Assembly (NCBI RefSeq): GCF_029626175.1
Contig: NZ_JARUBM010000002.1
Span: 6,796,001 to 6,860,000 of the forward strand
Direction of reading: 5' to 3'
Origin: Micromonospora sp. WMMD1082
GTDB taxonomy: Bacteria; Actinomycetota; Actinomycetes; Mycobacteriales; Micromonosporaceae
DNA: 64,000 nt
This document shows, one piece after another, positions 25,546-33,952 of the stretch. The number at the start of each line of letters is the position of its first letter. Position 1 is the stretch's first letter. The translations under genes and the position numbers were made by a program. The notes beneath the pieces are model-generated. The model searched no databases, was not told the origin of the DNA, and was given only the letters and a program-made list of their open reading frames with translations.

Positions 25546-26572
25546 CGACCCACCCCCCGGGCTCGGTGCCCCAGCAGCGGGCCACGTGCGCGGCGCCGAC
25601 GCCGGGGCGCGGGGTGAGCGCGGGCTCGGCGTCCAGGCACGCGTCGCGGCGGTGCGGACAGCGGGGGGCGAACTGGCACCGGTCGCCGACCCCGCTGCCG
25701 GTGGGCGGTATCCCCTCGATGGTGCGCAGCCGCTCCCCCCGCGCGTCGGTGAGCCGGGGCAGCGAGTTCAGCAGTCCCGCGGTGTACGGCATCCGCGGGC
25801 TGGTGAAGATGTCGTCGACGTGACCGGTCTCGACGATCCGGCCGGCGTACATGACCGAGACCCGGTCGCACATCCCGGCGGCGATCCCGAGATCGTGAGT
25901 GATCAGCAGGACGGCCGTGCCCAGCTCGCTCGACAGGGCGCGGATCAGTTCGAGGATCTGCGCCTGGATGGTGACGTCGAGCGCGGTGGTCGGCTCGTCG
26001 GCGAGCAGCAGCTTGGGGTTGCAGGCGAGCGCGATGGCGATCACCACGCGCTGGCGCATGCCCCCGGAGAACTGGTGCGGGTAGTCGTCCATCCGTTCAC
26101 GCGGGCGCGGGATGCCGACCTTGTGCAGCAACTCGGCCGTGCGCTCCCGCGCCTGCGCCCGGGAGGCACCGTCGTTGCGGACGATGCTCTCCATGATCTG
26201 GGCGCCGACGGTGTGCAGCGGGTTCAGGCTGGTCATCGGATCCTGGAAGACGAACCCGATCTCCTTGCCCTGGAAACGGCGCATCTCCCGGATCGGAAGC
26301 CGGAGCAGGTCCCGGCCCTCGAAGAGCACCTCGCCGCCGACGATCCGTCCCGGCCTGCCCACCAGGCGTGCGACGGAGAGAGCGACGTTGCTCTTCCCGC
26401 AGCCGGACTCCCCGACGAGACCGAGCGTCTCCCCACGGGCCAGGTCGAGGCTCACACCGTCCACGGCCCGGACCGTGCGGGACCGCGTGACGTAGTGCGT
26501 GGCCAGACCGCGAACGCTCAGCAGGTTCGTCGTCGAGTCGGTCGCTCCGGGACGGGTGGTGGTGGCTTGCAT
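25535..26572 (-). CDS. ABC transporter ATP-binding protein (DppD/OppD type)
   Basis: 345 residues, ATG 26572 with only a weak GGTGA ribosome binding site. Walker A GESGCGKS; the next residue is Asn (GKSN) instead of the usual Thr/Ser, a small oddity of this copy. [15 protein letters not shown], signature [15 protein letters not shown], Walker [15 protein letters not shown] and H-loop LITHDLG follow. The C-terminal Cys-containing extension ([14 protein letters not shown]) is typical of peptide importers. It is the first gene of the long operon after the iclR gene. A palindrome lies about 30 nt upstream of its start. Confidence 0.92.
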   Translation of the reverse strand: MQATTTRPGATDSTTNLLSVRGLATHYVTRSRTVRAVDGVSLDLARGETLGLVGESGCGKSNVALSVARLVGRPGRIVGGEVLFEGRDLLRLPIREMRRFQGKEIGFVFQDPMTSLNPLHTVGAQIMESIVRNDGASRAQARERTAELLHKVGIPRPRERMDDYPHQFSGGMRQRVVIAIALACNPKLLLADEPTTALDVTIQAQILELIRALSSELGTAVLLITHDLGIAAGMCDRVSVMYAGRIVETGHVDDIFTSPRMPYTAGLLNSLPRLTDARGERLRTIEGIPPTGSGVGDRCQFAPRCPHRRDACLDAEPALTPRPGVGAAHVARCWGTEPGGWVDAA

Positions 26573-26602
26573 GAATTCACCGCCGCAGGTAGGCGAAATT
26601 GT

Positions 26603-26615
26603 GTAATGGCATTAC
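26603..26615. promoter_or_regulatory. palindrome upstream of catabolic operon
   Basis: GTAATGGCATTAC is a perfect 6+1+6 palindrome 31-43 nt before the first structural gene (start 26572 on the minus strand), in the expected place for an operator that controls the operon. Confidence 0.4.
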
Positions 26616-26638
26616 TGCGAATAGAGCAGGTTTCATCG

Positions 26639-26655
26639 GGCCGCCGGAGGCGGCC
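26639..26655. terminator. GC hairpin downstream of iclR-type gene
   Basis: GGCCGCC and GGCGGCC form a perfect 7-bp stem with a 3-nt loop, 167 nt after the end of the iclR-type gene on the minus strand. It could end that transcript ahead of the operon promoter. No T-run is present. Confidence 0.35.
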
Positions 26656-26821
26656 TGTCGTGGAGTGCGCTAATCCGCAGTCCCCGTTCACGCGGTTATG
26701 GCGTCGGCCGGCTCGTGACGCGAATGGTCAGCAGCCACGAGAGGGGCGAAAATATGCTCGTACGGCGACACCGGGACACGACCCGGCGACCAGAGCGCTC
26801 GTATCGGACTCTTACTGGGCG

Positions 26822-27625
26822 TTACTGCTGTAGCTGATACGGCTGGTGCAGATAGTCCGGACGACTCCCTCCTATGTCGTGGGTGATGGCGGCCGCGGTC
26901 TCGGTGATCAGCCGGGCGAGCTGCGGCTGGTCGTGTTCGCCGATGCGCACCTTCGGCACGGTCAGGATGACCGAGCCGAGCACCCGGCCGCCCTCGGCGA
27001 AGACCGGCGCGCTCACCCCGACCGCGTCGGGAATGCGCATCCCGAACGTGATGGCGTAGCCCTGCGCCCGTATCCGGTCGAGCATCGGCTCGAACTCGGC
27101 CCGGCGCAGCCAGGGACGGTCCGGACCGGCCGCCGCGTCCGCGAGGCGGATGCCCAGCTCGCGCTGGGCGTCGGGCAGGAAGGCCAGGACGCCGAGCCCG
27201 CTCGCGCCAAGATAGATCTTGGTCCACTGGTCCATCTCGACGACATAGCGCAGCGGCCGGTTCGACGAGACGGTCTCCACCCGGAACAGCTCCTGCCGGC
27301 TCGGGTCGAAGAGGCCGAGGAAGACGCTCTCGTTGCACTGGTCCGCCAGCGTGCGCATGTGCACGCGGGCCGCGGCGCGCACGTCGAGCTTCTGCGAGGC
27401 GAGGACTCCGAGCCGCATCAGCTCCAGCCCGGGCGCGAAGCCGCTGGTGCGCGGGTCACGCCGCACGAGCCGTTCCTCGGCCAGCGAGGCAAGCAGCCGT
27501 GAGACGGTGCTCGGCTGCATGCCGAGGGCGGTCGCGATCTCCCGGACACCGACGAACGGTGCCGGCTGCTCGGCCATCCACCGCAGAACGTGGATGGCGC
27601 GACCAAGGGGATCTCGTGCCCTCAT
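26822..27625 (-). CDS. IclR family transcriptional regulator
   Basis: 267 residues, ATG 27625 behind GAAGGGAA. The N-terminal winged helix-turn-helix (about 5-65: ALGMQPSTVSRLLASLAEERLVRRD) is followed by the IclR effector domain (LADQCNESVFLGLF, LRYVVEMDQWTKIYLGASGLG, AQGYAITFGMRIPDAVGVSAPV). IclR proteins sense small organic acids, which fits the tartrate-type operon directly downstream on the same strand. A promoter and a dyad lie just upstream of its own start, suggesting autoregulation. Confidence 0.92.
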   Translation of the reverse strand: MRARDPLGRAIHVLRWMAEQPAPFVGVREIATALGMQPSTVSRLLASLAEERLVRRDPRTSGFAPGLELMRLGVLASQKLDVRAAARVHMRTLADQCNESVFLGLFDPSRQELFRVETVSSNRPLRYVVEMDQWTKIYLGASGLGVLAFLPDAQRELGIRLADAAAGPDRPWLRRAEFEPMLDRIRAQGYAITFGMRIPDAVGVSAPVFAEGGRVLGSVILTVPKVRIGEHDQPQLARLITETAAAITHDIGGSRPDYLHQPYQLQQ

Positions 27626-27640
27626 TGCTGTTCCCTTCTA

Positions 27641-27656
27641 TGCAACAGGTGTTTCA
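27641..27656. promoter_or_regulatory. IclR-type operator candidate
   Basis: TGCAACAGGTGTTTCA is an inverted repeat (7-bp arms, one mismatch, 2-bp centre) located 16-31 nt before the start of the iclR-type gene and just downstream of its predicted promoter, so a bound regulator would block its own transcription. Confidence 0.5.
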
Positions 27657-27674
27657 TTCAAGGAACATGAGGGA

Positions 27675-27705
27675 AAGTTAACACGCTGTTTCGCGGCGAA
27701 GTCAA
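27675..27705 (-). promoter_or_regulatory. promoter of the iclR-type gene
   Basis: On the minus strand TTGACT (-35; 27705-27700) and TAACTT (-10; 27680-27675) are separated by 19 nt, in an A/T-rich stretch about 50 nt upstream of ATG 27625. The spacing is slightly long. TTAACT one base earlier would give 18. Confidence 0.55.
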
Positions 27706-27867
27706 GACCACCTACGTATCGAATACCGGTCGCCCCAGAAATCGACCCACCCTCACACCTGCACAAACATCGATGGAACCTCGGGGCACGGCAAACGTTC
27801 CTGTTACCTACTACGCAACAGCCGGGATGCTATGCGCAACGCCGCCTGCTTCCACTGTAGATTGGAT

Positions 27868-27878
27868 GAAACTGTTTC
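27868..27878. promoter_or_regulatory. second IclR-like dyad
   Basis: GAAACTGTTTC is a perfect 5+1+5 palindrome. The minus-strand context TGGAAACAGTTTCA looks like the left half of the E. coli IclR consensus (TGGAAATNATTTCCA, from memory). It could be a distal site for looping or upstream control. Confidence 0.35.
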
Positions 27879-28025
27879 CACGGGCCGCCGACATGCTCTG
27901 GCGTACCCGACCGTACGGCGGTCGATCCGTCCGCGCGGCGGTACATGCCGCGCGCGGGCGGTCTCCCACCGAAGTCAAGGTGTCGACCACGCGCCCGACC
28001 GGATCCCGGTGGCTATCCGCGGCGG

Positions 28026-28445
28026 TCACGGTCGTGGCCGGTCGCTGCTGGCGGACTGTCGACCGAACCGGCGGGCGCTGGCAGCAGCAGCCGCGTCCGG
28101 GCCGGCTGCTGTCTCGTCTGCTCGGGCGGGAGGTTGTCGGCGGCGGCGTAGGCGGGCGGGCAGGCCGGCCACGCCATCGGGCAGCGCCCACACGGCGGCC
28201 CCGAGGATCAGGGCGAGCAGCAGCGGTGCGTGGCCGGGCGCCGTGGCGGCGACCACGGCGCCCACGACAAGCACGAGGGCCACACCGAGGCCGGCGGCGG
28301 GCAGGAAGCGGGCGCCGCCGATGGCGACGGCGAGTACGACCACCACGGCGGTGCCGAGCCCGACATCGCCGGGTATGACCCCTCGGTGGGTGTGGATCCA
28401 CAGCGCGCCGCTGATACCCGCAACCGCGCCCGCCGCGATATGCAC
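28026..28445 (-). CDS. small multi-pass membrane protein of unknown function
   Basis: 139 residues from GTG 28445. Not recognised. Three hydrophobic segments (about 3-17 AAGAVAGISGALWI, 29-60 including TAVVVVLAVAIGG, 60-90 including VALVLVVGAVVAATA and LLLALILGAAVWAL) precede a basic, Ala/Arg-rich C-terminus (RLRRRRQPPARADE) that should face the cytosol. It lies 37 nt after the end of the broken recombinase and on the same strand, so it may be cargo of the former integrated element. Confidence 0.55.
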   Translation of the reverse strand: MHIAAGAVAGISGALWIHTHRGVIPGDVGLGTAVVVVLAVAIGGARFLPAAGLGVALVLVVGAVVAATAPGHAPLLLALILGAAVWALPDGVAGLPARLRRRRQPPARADETAAGPDAAAAASARRFGRQSASSDRPRP

Positions 28446-28482
28446 GATCCGCTGGTAGGCGAGCCGCGCCAGCCGACCCCGC

Positions 28483-29147
28483 CTATACGCGCTCGCCGAT
28501 ACCCAGTCGCGCCTGCGTTTCCTGTGCTCGCTCGGCTGCGGCGCTGGCGCCGTAATGGCGGGGCGCGTCCTCTGAGGTCCATCCGAGCAGGAGCATCAGG
28601 TCACCGGTGTCGCCGCCGGCGCGTTTCCACTCGTGGGCGAAGCTGTGCCGCCACCGGTGCGCGTGCACGTCCGTCACCCCGGCCGCGGCACCCAACCGTT
28701 TGAGCAGGATCTTGATCCCGTTCGCAGTCAACGGGGCGGCGCCACGCTTCGCCAGCCACAGGTGCGGCAGCGCAGCGCCCCTGTGCTTGTTCCGGGCCCG
28801 CAGGCGTCGAGAAGCTTGCTGGTGTCCTCGTCGCGCATGACCGGGATCAGCTTGCGGGGTGTCTTCGGCTGCCGCACCCGCTCCATCGGCGATCGGTCGA
28901 TGGCCTCCTCGTCGAAGAGCAGCCACTTGAAGAACTGCTGCAGTCCCTTGTGCTTGTTCACCGCCGTCGACGCGGACCTGGTCTCGATCATCCAACCCTG
29001 GAACGCCTCCACATGCGCCCGCGTCACCGCACACAGATCCTCCGCCGCGTCCCCGGCGTCCGGATCCGGCGACTGCTCGCCCAGATAGCGGCCAAGCTGC
29101 GCGGCGGCGAGGAGTGAGTTTCTGAAGATCCAGTAGTGGCATGACAA
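28483..29147 (-). pseudogene. tyrosine recombinase/integrase with internal deletion
   Basis: The N-terminal core-binding part (VTRAHVEAFQGWMIETRSAS, NKHKGLQQFFKWLLFDEEAI, IPVMRDEDTSKLLDACG) is in one frame from TTG 29147 down to about 28800. The C-terminal catalytic part (RARNKHRGAALPHLWLAKRG, LTANGIKILLKRLG, HAHRWRHSFAHEWKRAGG, LGWTSEDAPRHYGA) is in another frame down to 28483. Compared with intact relatives, about 60-70 residues are missing at the junction near 28795, including the first catalytic Arg box. The second box (H-x-x-R as HRWRH) and the Tyr region (RHYGA) survive. The gene is dead as an integrase. It sits 109 nt from the 3' end of tRNA-Pro, the classical location. Confidence 0.8.
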
Positions 29148-29211
29148 CCTGCCCGAGTCAAGGAGTCCAACAGCGGCGTGCTAGACCAGGCATCCATGCC
29201 GAGCAATGAAA

Positions 29212-29250
29212 AGAGGGTTCCCGCAAGTCTCTGACCTGCGGAAACCCTCT
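29212..29250 (-). terminator. intrinsic terminator of tRNA-Pro
   Basis: AGAGGGTTTCCGCA and TGCGGGAACCCTCT (minus strand) pair over 14 bp with one G-T wobble around an 11-nt loop, followed directly by TTTT. It lies 6 nt past the 3' end of the tRNA. Confidence 0.85.
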
Positions 29251-29255
29251 CGCTG

Positions 29256-29329
<74 letters not shown>

Positions 29330-29442
29330 ATGCCCTCGCGCGGTACCCCCCGCGACAGCCGGTACAGCTTAGCGCAGCATCTCCTTCCGTCGCACCGACC
29401 CCTCCTCGGCGAGGAGAGTCCTTGACCCGGCCCTGGTGGTGA

Positions 29443-30348
29443 TCATCCGTCCCGGGTGAATGCCCGCGCGGTCTGGTCGAGGTGGGCGAGGAACCGGCCG
29501 GCCGCCGGGGGGCGTGTTCGCCCGGCGACGGTGGCGGCGAAGACCCGCCGGATGGATTCGTCGTCGGGGTGCAGGCGGAGCAGGGTGATGTCCGCCGGTG
29601 TTCCCCGTACGGCCAGGGCGGGGACGAGGGCGACGCCGAGGCCGGCGGCGACGCAGCCGAGTTTGCCGGTCCACTCGGCGGCGACGATGTCGATTTTCGG
29701 TGCGAAACCGGCGGGCAGGCTGGCGCGCAGCAGGGTCTCCTCGGCGGTGGCCGAGCCCACGATGAACGGGTCGTCCGCCAGGTCCGCCAACCGCACCGTG
29801 CGCCGGCGGGCGAGCCGGTGGTCGGACGGTACCGCCACGAGCAGCCGTTCGTCGATGAGATGGTGCAGGTCGAAGCGGGACGGGTCGATCGGTACGGCCG
29901 GTGACTCGCTCACCACGGCGACGTCGGCATCGCCGGCGACCAGCCGTTCCAGCAGCGCCGGCGTGCGTCCCTCCACCAGCGACAGCGCCACGTCGGGGTG
30001 CGCGGTGCGAAACGAGGCGAGTGCCCGTGGTACGAGTGCCGCGACGGCGGTCGGGAACGCGCCGACGCGCAGTCGGCCGCTGCCGAGGCCGTGTAGATCG
30101 TCGAGGTCTCGTCGGGCGGTCGCGAGCCGGTCGAGGAGCGCCTCCGCGTGTGGTAGCAGGGTGCGCCCCTCCTCGGTGAGCGCCACGCCCCGCGGCAGCC
30201 GGTCGAAGACCCGCGCTCCGATCTCTGCCTCCAGCGCCGCGATCTGCCTCGACACGGCCGACTGGGTGAAGCGCAGCTGGCGGGCGGCGGCGGTGATCGA
30301 GCCGTATCGCGCGACGGTCCGGAACACCTCCAGGAGGTGGGTCTCCAC
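29443..30348 (-). CDS. LysR family transcriptional regulator
   Basis: 301 residues from GTG 30348. The N-terminal winged HTH spans residues 1-60 (LLEVFRTVARYGSITAAARQ, RFTQSAVSRQIAALE). The periplasmic-binding-like effector domain follows (GRLRVGAFPTAVAALVPRAL; AGDADVAVVSES; VAAGLGVALVPALAV). It is divergent from a beta-hydroxyacid dehydrogenase/RidA gene pair, and a perfect dyad lies in the 79-nt gap between them, so it most likely controls that pair and itself. Confidence 0.93.
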   Translation of the reverse strand: METHLLEVFRTVARYGSITAAARQLRFTQSAVSRQIAALEAEIGARVFDRLPRGVALTEEGRTLLPHAEALLDRLATARRDLDDLHGLGSGRLRVGAFPTAVAALVPRALASFRTAHPDVALSLVEGRTPALLERLVAGDADVAVVSESPAVPIDPSRFDLHHLIDERLLVAVPSDHRLARRRTVRLADLADDPFIVGSATAEETLLRASLPAGFAPKIDIVAAEWTGKLGCVAAGLGVALVPALAVRGTPADITLLRLHPDDESIRRVFAATVAGRTRPPAAGRFLAHLDQTARAFTRDG

Positions 30349-30350
30349 GC

Positions 30351-30373
30351 TGCCATGTTAGCCACACATGGCA
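30351..30373. promoter_or_regulatory. LysR-type operator dyad
   Basis: TGCCATGT (30351-30358) and ACATGGCA (30366-30373) form a perfect 8-bp inverted repeat with a 7-bp centre. This contains the T-N11-A core typical of LysR sites. It begins 3 nt from the GTG of the LysR gene and lies 55 nt before the divergent dehydrogenase gene. Confidence 0.7.
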
Positions 30374-30427
30374 GGGATGCTGGACATTCGCTGGCCGCCT
30401 GGGATGGCGCGCTCTAGCGTTGCCGCC

Positions 30428-31243
30428 ATGACGGACATCGCGATCTTGGGCACCGGGTGGATGGGTGCCGCGGTCACCCGCCGCCTGCTGGCTGGCGGGC
30501 ACCGGGTCACCGTGTGGAACCGCAGCCCGGCCAGGGCGTACGCCCTGACCGCGGCCGGGGCCGACGTCGCCGCGACGCCAACGGACGCGGTCGCCACGGC
30601 CGGGGTGGTGATCACGTTGCTGACGGACGCCGCGGCAGTCGAGGCCGCACTCTTCGGTTCCCGCCACACCGTGGCCGCCCTCCGGCCGGACACCGTCGTG
30701 GTGCAGATGTCCACGATCGGCCCGGACGAGGTGCGCGGCATCGCCGGCCGCCTGCCCGCCTCGGTGCCGTTGCTGGACGCCCCGGTCGGCGGCAGCGTCG
30801 ACGCCGCCGAGGCGGGCCGGCTGGCGATCTTCGCCGGTGGGCCGGATGCCGTCGTGGATCTCGCCGAGCCCGTACTGCGGGAGTTGGGGACGATCCGCCG
30901 CTGCGGTCCCGTCGGCGCCGGAGCCGCCCTGAAGCTCGTGGTCAACACCGCGTTGATCACCGCGCTCGGTGCGCTGCACGACACGCTCGCGGTCGCCGAC
31001 GGGGTCGGCGTCGACCGGGCGGTGGCGCTCGATGCACTCGCCGCCGGGCCGTTGGGCGGCGCGGTACGGCGGGTGACCGCGACCGGCGCGTCGTTCGCGA
31101 TCGCCCACGCCGCCAAGGACGCCCGGCTGGCGCTACGTGAGACACCGGCAGCCCCGGTGGCCTCCGCCGCGCTGCGACTGCTCACCAGGGCCACCGACCA
31201 GAACGCGGACGTGGCCTCCCTGATCGAGGTGGAGAACCGATGA
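30428..31243 (+). CDS. NAD(P)-dependent beta-hydroxyacid dehydrogenase (3-hydroxyisobutyrate dehydrogenase-like)
   Basis: 271 residues, ATG 30428; the longer frame from 30368 adds non-family residues. Rossmann motif ILGTGWMG (6-13), NRSPARA after the second strand (an Arg that favours NADP), the substrate motif DAPVGGSVDAAEAGRL near 116-131 (D-x-P-V-G-G-x-x-x-A) and the catalytic Lys region AGAALKLVVN near 163-172. It overlaps the RidA gene by ATGA, forming a two-gene operon. Substrate unknown; tartronate semialdehyde or imine reduction are alternatives. Confidence 0.88.
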   Translation: MTDIAILGTGWMGAAVTRRLLAGGHRVTVWNRSPARAYALTAAGADVAATPTDAVATAGVVITLLTDAAAVEAALFGSRHTVAALRPDTVVVQMSTIGPDEVRGIAGRLPASVPLLDAPVGGSVDAAEAGRLAIFAGGPDAVVDLAEPVLRELGTIRRCGPVGAGAALKLVVNTALITALGALHDTLAVADGVGVDRAVALDALAAGPLGGAVRRVTATGASFAIAHAAKDARLALRETPAAPVASAALRLLTRATDQNADVASLIEVENR

Positions 31244-31677
31244 AGGTAACGCTGGACAACCCGCCGACCGTCGCCGCGCCGTTCGGCGACCGCTTCGCCC
31301 ACGTGGCCCGCCTGGACCTCGACGGCGGTGCGTTGCTCATGCTCGCCGGGCAGGTCGCCGTCGACGACGACGGCGAGATCGTCGCACCGGGCGACGCCGC
31401 CGGGCAGGCGACCCGGATTTTCGAGATCATCCGCCAGGTGCTCGACGCGCACGGCGCAACCTTCGCCGACATCCTGCACATCCGCACTTTCATGACCGAC
31501 CTGGGCGACCTGCCCGCCTACGGCGCGGTCCGCCGCGCGCTGTTCCCCGCCGCCCCGGCCGGCAACCCGCCGGCGAGCACGACCGTCGAGGTCAGTCGGC
31601 TCTTCCTGCCCGGAGCGGTCCTGGAGGTGGAGGTCACCGCGGCAGTGAGCAGGCGCACCACCCCTAAAGCTTCCTAG
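31240..31677 (+). CDS. RidA family protein
   Basis: 145 residues, ATG 31240 overlapping the preceding stop (ATGA). Members hydrolyse reactive enamines/imines or act in amine catabolism as trimers. Family landmarks: LLMLAGQVAVDDDGEIVAPG, the central helix IFEIIRQVLDAHGATFADIL, the strand HIRTFMTDLGD with the conserved Arg, and STTVEVSRL with the conserved Glu. Pairing with an oxidoreductase suggests removal of an imine intermediate made or consumed by it. Confidence 0.88.
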   Translation: MKVTLDNPPTVAAPFGDRFAHVARLDLDGGALLMLAGQVAVDDDGEIVAPGDAAGQATRIFEIIRQVLDAHGATFADILHIRTFMTDLGDLPAYGAVRRALFPAAPAGNPPASTTVEVSRLFLPGAVLEVEVTAAVSRRTTPKAS

Positions 31678-31714
31678 GAGGATGGGTCACCGCGTCACGG
31701 GGCAGGGGGCAGGG

Positions 31715-33118
31715 TCAGCCGTGGGCCTTGCCCCGGCCGCCGGGGCCGAGCTTCTTGCGGGGGCGTACCGAGATCTCGATCGGGCTGCCCTCGAAGCCGA
31801 ACTCCTCGCGCAGCTTGCGCTCGACGAAGCGCTGGTAGCCGGCGTCCAGCGGACCGGTGGTGAAGAGCACGAAGCGCGGCGGAGCGACCCCCGCCTGGGT
31901 GGCGAACAGGATCCGCGGTGCCCGACCGCCACGCACCGGGTGCGGGGTGGCCTGGACCAGAGCGGTGAGCCACGCGTTGAGCTGCGCGGTGGGGATACGG
32001 GTCTCCCAGCTGGCCAGGGCCCGGTGCAGGGAGGCGGCGAGCTTGTCGACCGCCCGGCCGGTCTTCGCCGACAGGTTCAGCCGGATCGCCCACGGGATGC
32101 GGCGCAGCTCCCGGTCGATCTCCTTGTCCAGGTAGTACCGGCGGTCGGCGTCGACCAGGTCCCACTTGTTGAAGGCGATCACCAGCGCCCGGCCCGCCTC
32201 GGTGACCATGGACAGGATCCGCTGGTCCTGCTCGCTGATCGGCTCACTGGAGTCGAGCAGCACCACCGCCACCTCGGCCGCCTCGATCGCCGAGGCGGTA
32301 CGCAGGCTGGCGTAGTACTCGGTGCCGCTGGCCCGACCGACCCGCTTGCGCAGGCCGGCGGTGTCCACCAGATGCCAGGTGTCGCCGCCGATCTCGACCA
32401 GGCTGTCCACCGGGTCGACGGTGGTGCCGGCGACCGGGTCGACCACCGCCCGCTCCTCGCCGGAGAAGCGGTTCAGCAGGCTGGACTTGCCGACGTTCGG
32501 CCGGCCCACCAGGGCCACCCGGCGCGGGCCGCGCGGACGGTACTCGACCACCTTCGGCGCCTCGGGCAGCGCCGCCAGGATGGCGTCGAGCAGATCGCCG
32601 GAGCCCCGCCCGTGCAGCGCCGACACCGGGTGCGGCTCGCCGAGGCCGAGCGACCAGAGCGAGGTGGCCTCGAACTCGATGTTCGTGTTGTCGGCCTTGT
32701 TGGCAACCAGGATCACCGGCTTCGCGCTGCGGCGCAGCATCTTCACCGCCGCCTCGTCGACGTCGGTGGAGCCGACCGTCGCGTCGACCACGAACAGCAC
32801 CACGTCCGCCGTGGCCACGGCGGCCTCGGCCTGCGCGGCGATCGCCGCCGCCCGGTCCTTCGCGTCCGGCTCCCAGCCGCCGGTGTCCACCACGGTGAAC
32901 GCCCGCCCTGACCACTGCGCGTCGTACGGAACCCGGTCCCGGGTCACCCCGGGCACATCCTCCACGACCGCCTGGCGACGGCCGATGATCCGGTTGACCA
33001 GGGTGGACTTGCCGACGTTGGGGCGGCCCACCACCGCCACCACCGGCTGCGGTCCGGTCGGCTCCTCGGTGTCGAGGTCCGGTTCCCGCAGTTCCACCCA
33101 ACCGTTGTCTTCGGTCAC
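31715..33118 (-). CDS. der: ribosome biogenesis GTPase Der (EngA)
   Basis: 467 residues, GTG 33118 overlapping the cmk stop as GTGA. There are two tandem G domains: GRPNVGKST with [10 protein letters not shown] and NKADN in the first, then GRPNVGKSS with DTAGLRKR and NKWD in the second, and a C-terminal KH-like domain ([21 protein letters not shown]). It helps assemble the 50S subunit. The N-terminal 25 residues (acidic, before VVAVVGRP) are a typical actinobacterial extension. Confidence 0.97.
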   Translation of the reverse strand: MTEDNGWVELREPDLDTEEPTGPQPVVAVVGRPNVGKSTLVNRIIGRRQAVVEDVPGVTRDRVPYDAQWSGRAFTVVDTGGWEPDAKDRAAAIAAQAEAAVATADVVLFVVDATVGSTDVDEAAVKMLRRSAKPVILVANKADNTNIEFEATSLWSLGLGEPHPVSALHGRGSGDLLDAILAALPEAPKVVEYRPRGPRRVALVGRPNVGKSSLLNRFSGEERAVVDPVAGTTVDPVDSLVEIGGDTWHLVDTAGLRKRVGRASGTEYYASLRTASAIEAAEVAVVLLDSSEPISEQDQRILSMVTEAGRALVIAFNKWDLVDADRRYYLDKEIDRELRRIPWAIRLNLSAKTGRAVDKLAASLHRALASWETRIPTAQLNAWLTALVQATPHPVRGGRAPRILFATQAGVAPPRFVLFTTGPLDAGYQRFVERKLREEFGFEGSPIEISVRPRKKLGPGGRGKAHG

Positions 33119-33795
33119 GCCACTGACCGCTCGGAGAGCAGCGCACGCAGGCGCCCCACGACCTCGTCGATGCCCAGCTCGGTGGTGTCCAGCACGACCG
33201 CGTCGGGTGCCTGGGCGAGCGGGTCGGCCTTGCGACTCGAGTCCAGCTGGTCGCGCCGGGCCAGGTCGGCGGCGGTGGCCGCCACGTCGGAGGCGTTCTC
33301 GGCGCTGCGGCGCGCGGCACGGGCCGCCGCCGAGGCGGTGAGGTAGACCTTCAGATCGGCGTCCGGGGCCACCACGGAACCGATGTCCCGGCCCTCGACC
33401 ACGATCCGACCCGCCTTGTTGATCATGTCGCGCTGACGGGCCACCAGCAACGCACGGACCGCCGGCACGGCGGCCACGGCGGAGACGGCGGCGGTCACCT
33501 CGGGCCCACGGATGTCGGCCTCGACGTTCACCCCGTCCGCGGTCACCGCGTACCCGACGGGGTCGGTGCCGATGCGCAGGTCGACCTCGCCGGCGACCTT
33601 GGCCACCGCCTGCGCGTCGGTCAGGTCGACGCCGGAGCGCAGCACCGCCCAGGTGATCGCCCGGTACATCGCGCCCGTGTCCAGGTAGCGGGCGCCCAGG
33701 CCGGCGGCGAGCCGCCGGGAGACGGTGGACTTACCCGAACCGGACGGCCCATCCACAGCGACCACGCATCGCCCGGCCGGCACGTTTTCCTCCAC
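33115..33795 (-). CDS. cmk: cytidylate kinase
   Basis: 226 residues if started at GTG 33795, which has GGAGG at 6 nt. A second GTG at 33783 also has a GGAGG in front and gives a start closer to the fold (222 residues). P-loop [19 protein letters not shown], the CMP-binding insert and [34 protein letters not shown] (lid) are all present. It phosphorylates CMP/dCMP to the diphosphates. The cmk-der order is conserved in actinobacteria. Confidence 0.95.
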   Translation of the reverse strand: MEENVPAGRCVVAVDGPSGSGKSTVSRRLAAGLGARYLDTGAMYRAITWAVLRSGVDLTDAQAVAKVAGEVDLRIGTDPVGYAVTADGVNVEADIRGPEVTAAVSAVAAVPAVRALLVARQRDMINKAGRIVVEGRDIGSVVAPDADLKVYLTASAAARAARRSAENASDVAATAADLARRDQLDSSRKADPLAQAPDAVVLDTTELGIDEVVGRLRALLSERSVA

Positions 33796-33952
33796 CGTTG
33801 TCCTCCTCAGCCCGTACCTCACGATCCGCACTCGGCGGCGGACGCGAGCGGTTGACCACACATGTCCCATCATGCCCGGTACCGCCGCACACGGCCGGCA
33901 CCACCGGGCCGCCAGGGAGCCTACCCCCAGCCGTACCCGCGACGGCGCGGCC

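Larger units (their letters stand above)
26573..26821. other. 249-nt gap between iclR-type gene and operon start
   Basis: Noticeably richer in A and T than the genes around it. It holds a perfect palindrome (26603-26615), a GC hairpin (26639-26655) and the motif GCAGGTTTCATC (26626-26637), which is reminiscent of the operator-like sequence upstream of the iclR-type gene. A promoter for the operon is likely here, but the boxes are not clear. Confidence 0.5.
27626..28025. other. 400-nt regulatory/intergenic region
   Basis: A/T-richer than its surroundings. It contains the iclR-gene promoter and two dyads annotated separately. I see no gene; the plus-strand frame through 27773-28378 is a chance frame without family features. 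Confidence 0.5.

Noticed and set aside
27773..28378. 201-codon plus-strand frame
   Set aside because: It overlaps the regulatory region and the membrane-protein gene on the other strand. Its composition drifts to Arg/Gly/His, and no start signal exists.
29107..29118. GCGAGGAGTGAG, matching 12 nt of the mini-ORF core on the plus strand
   Set aside because: It is short, in the opposite orientation, without the rest of the core and without a stop/start overlap; probably chance in GC-rich DNA.
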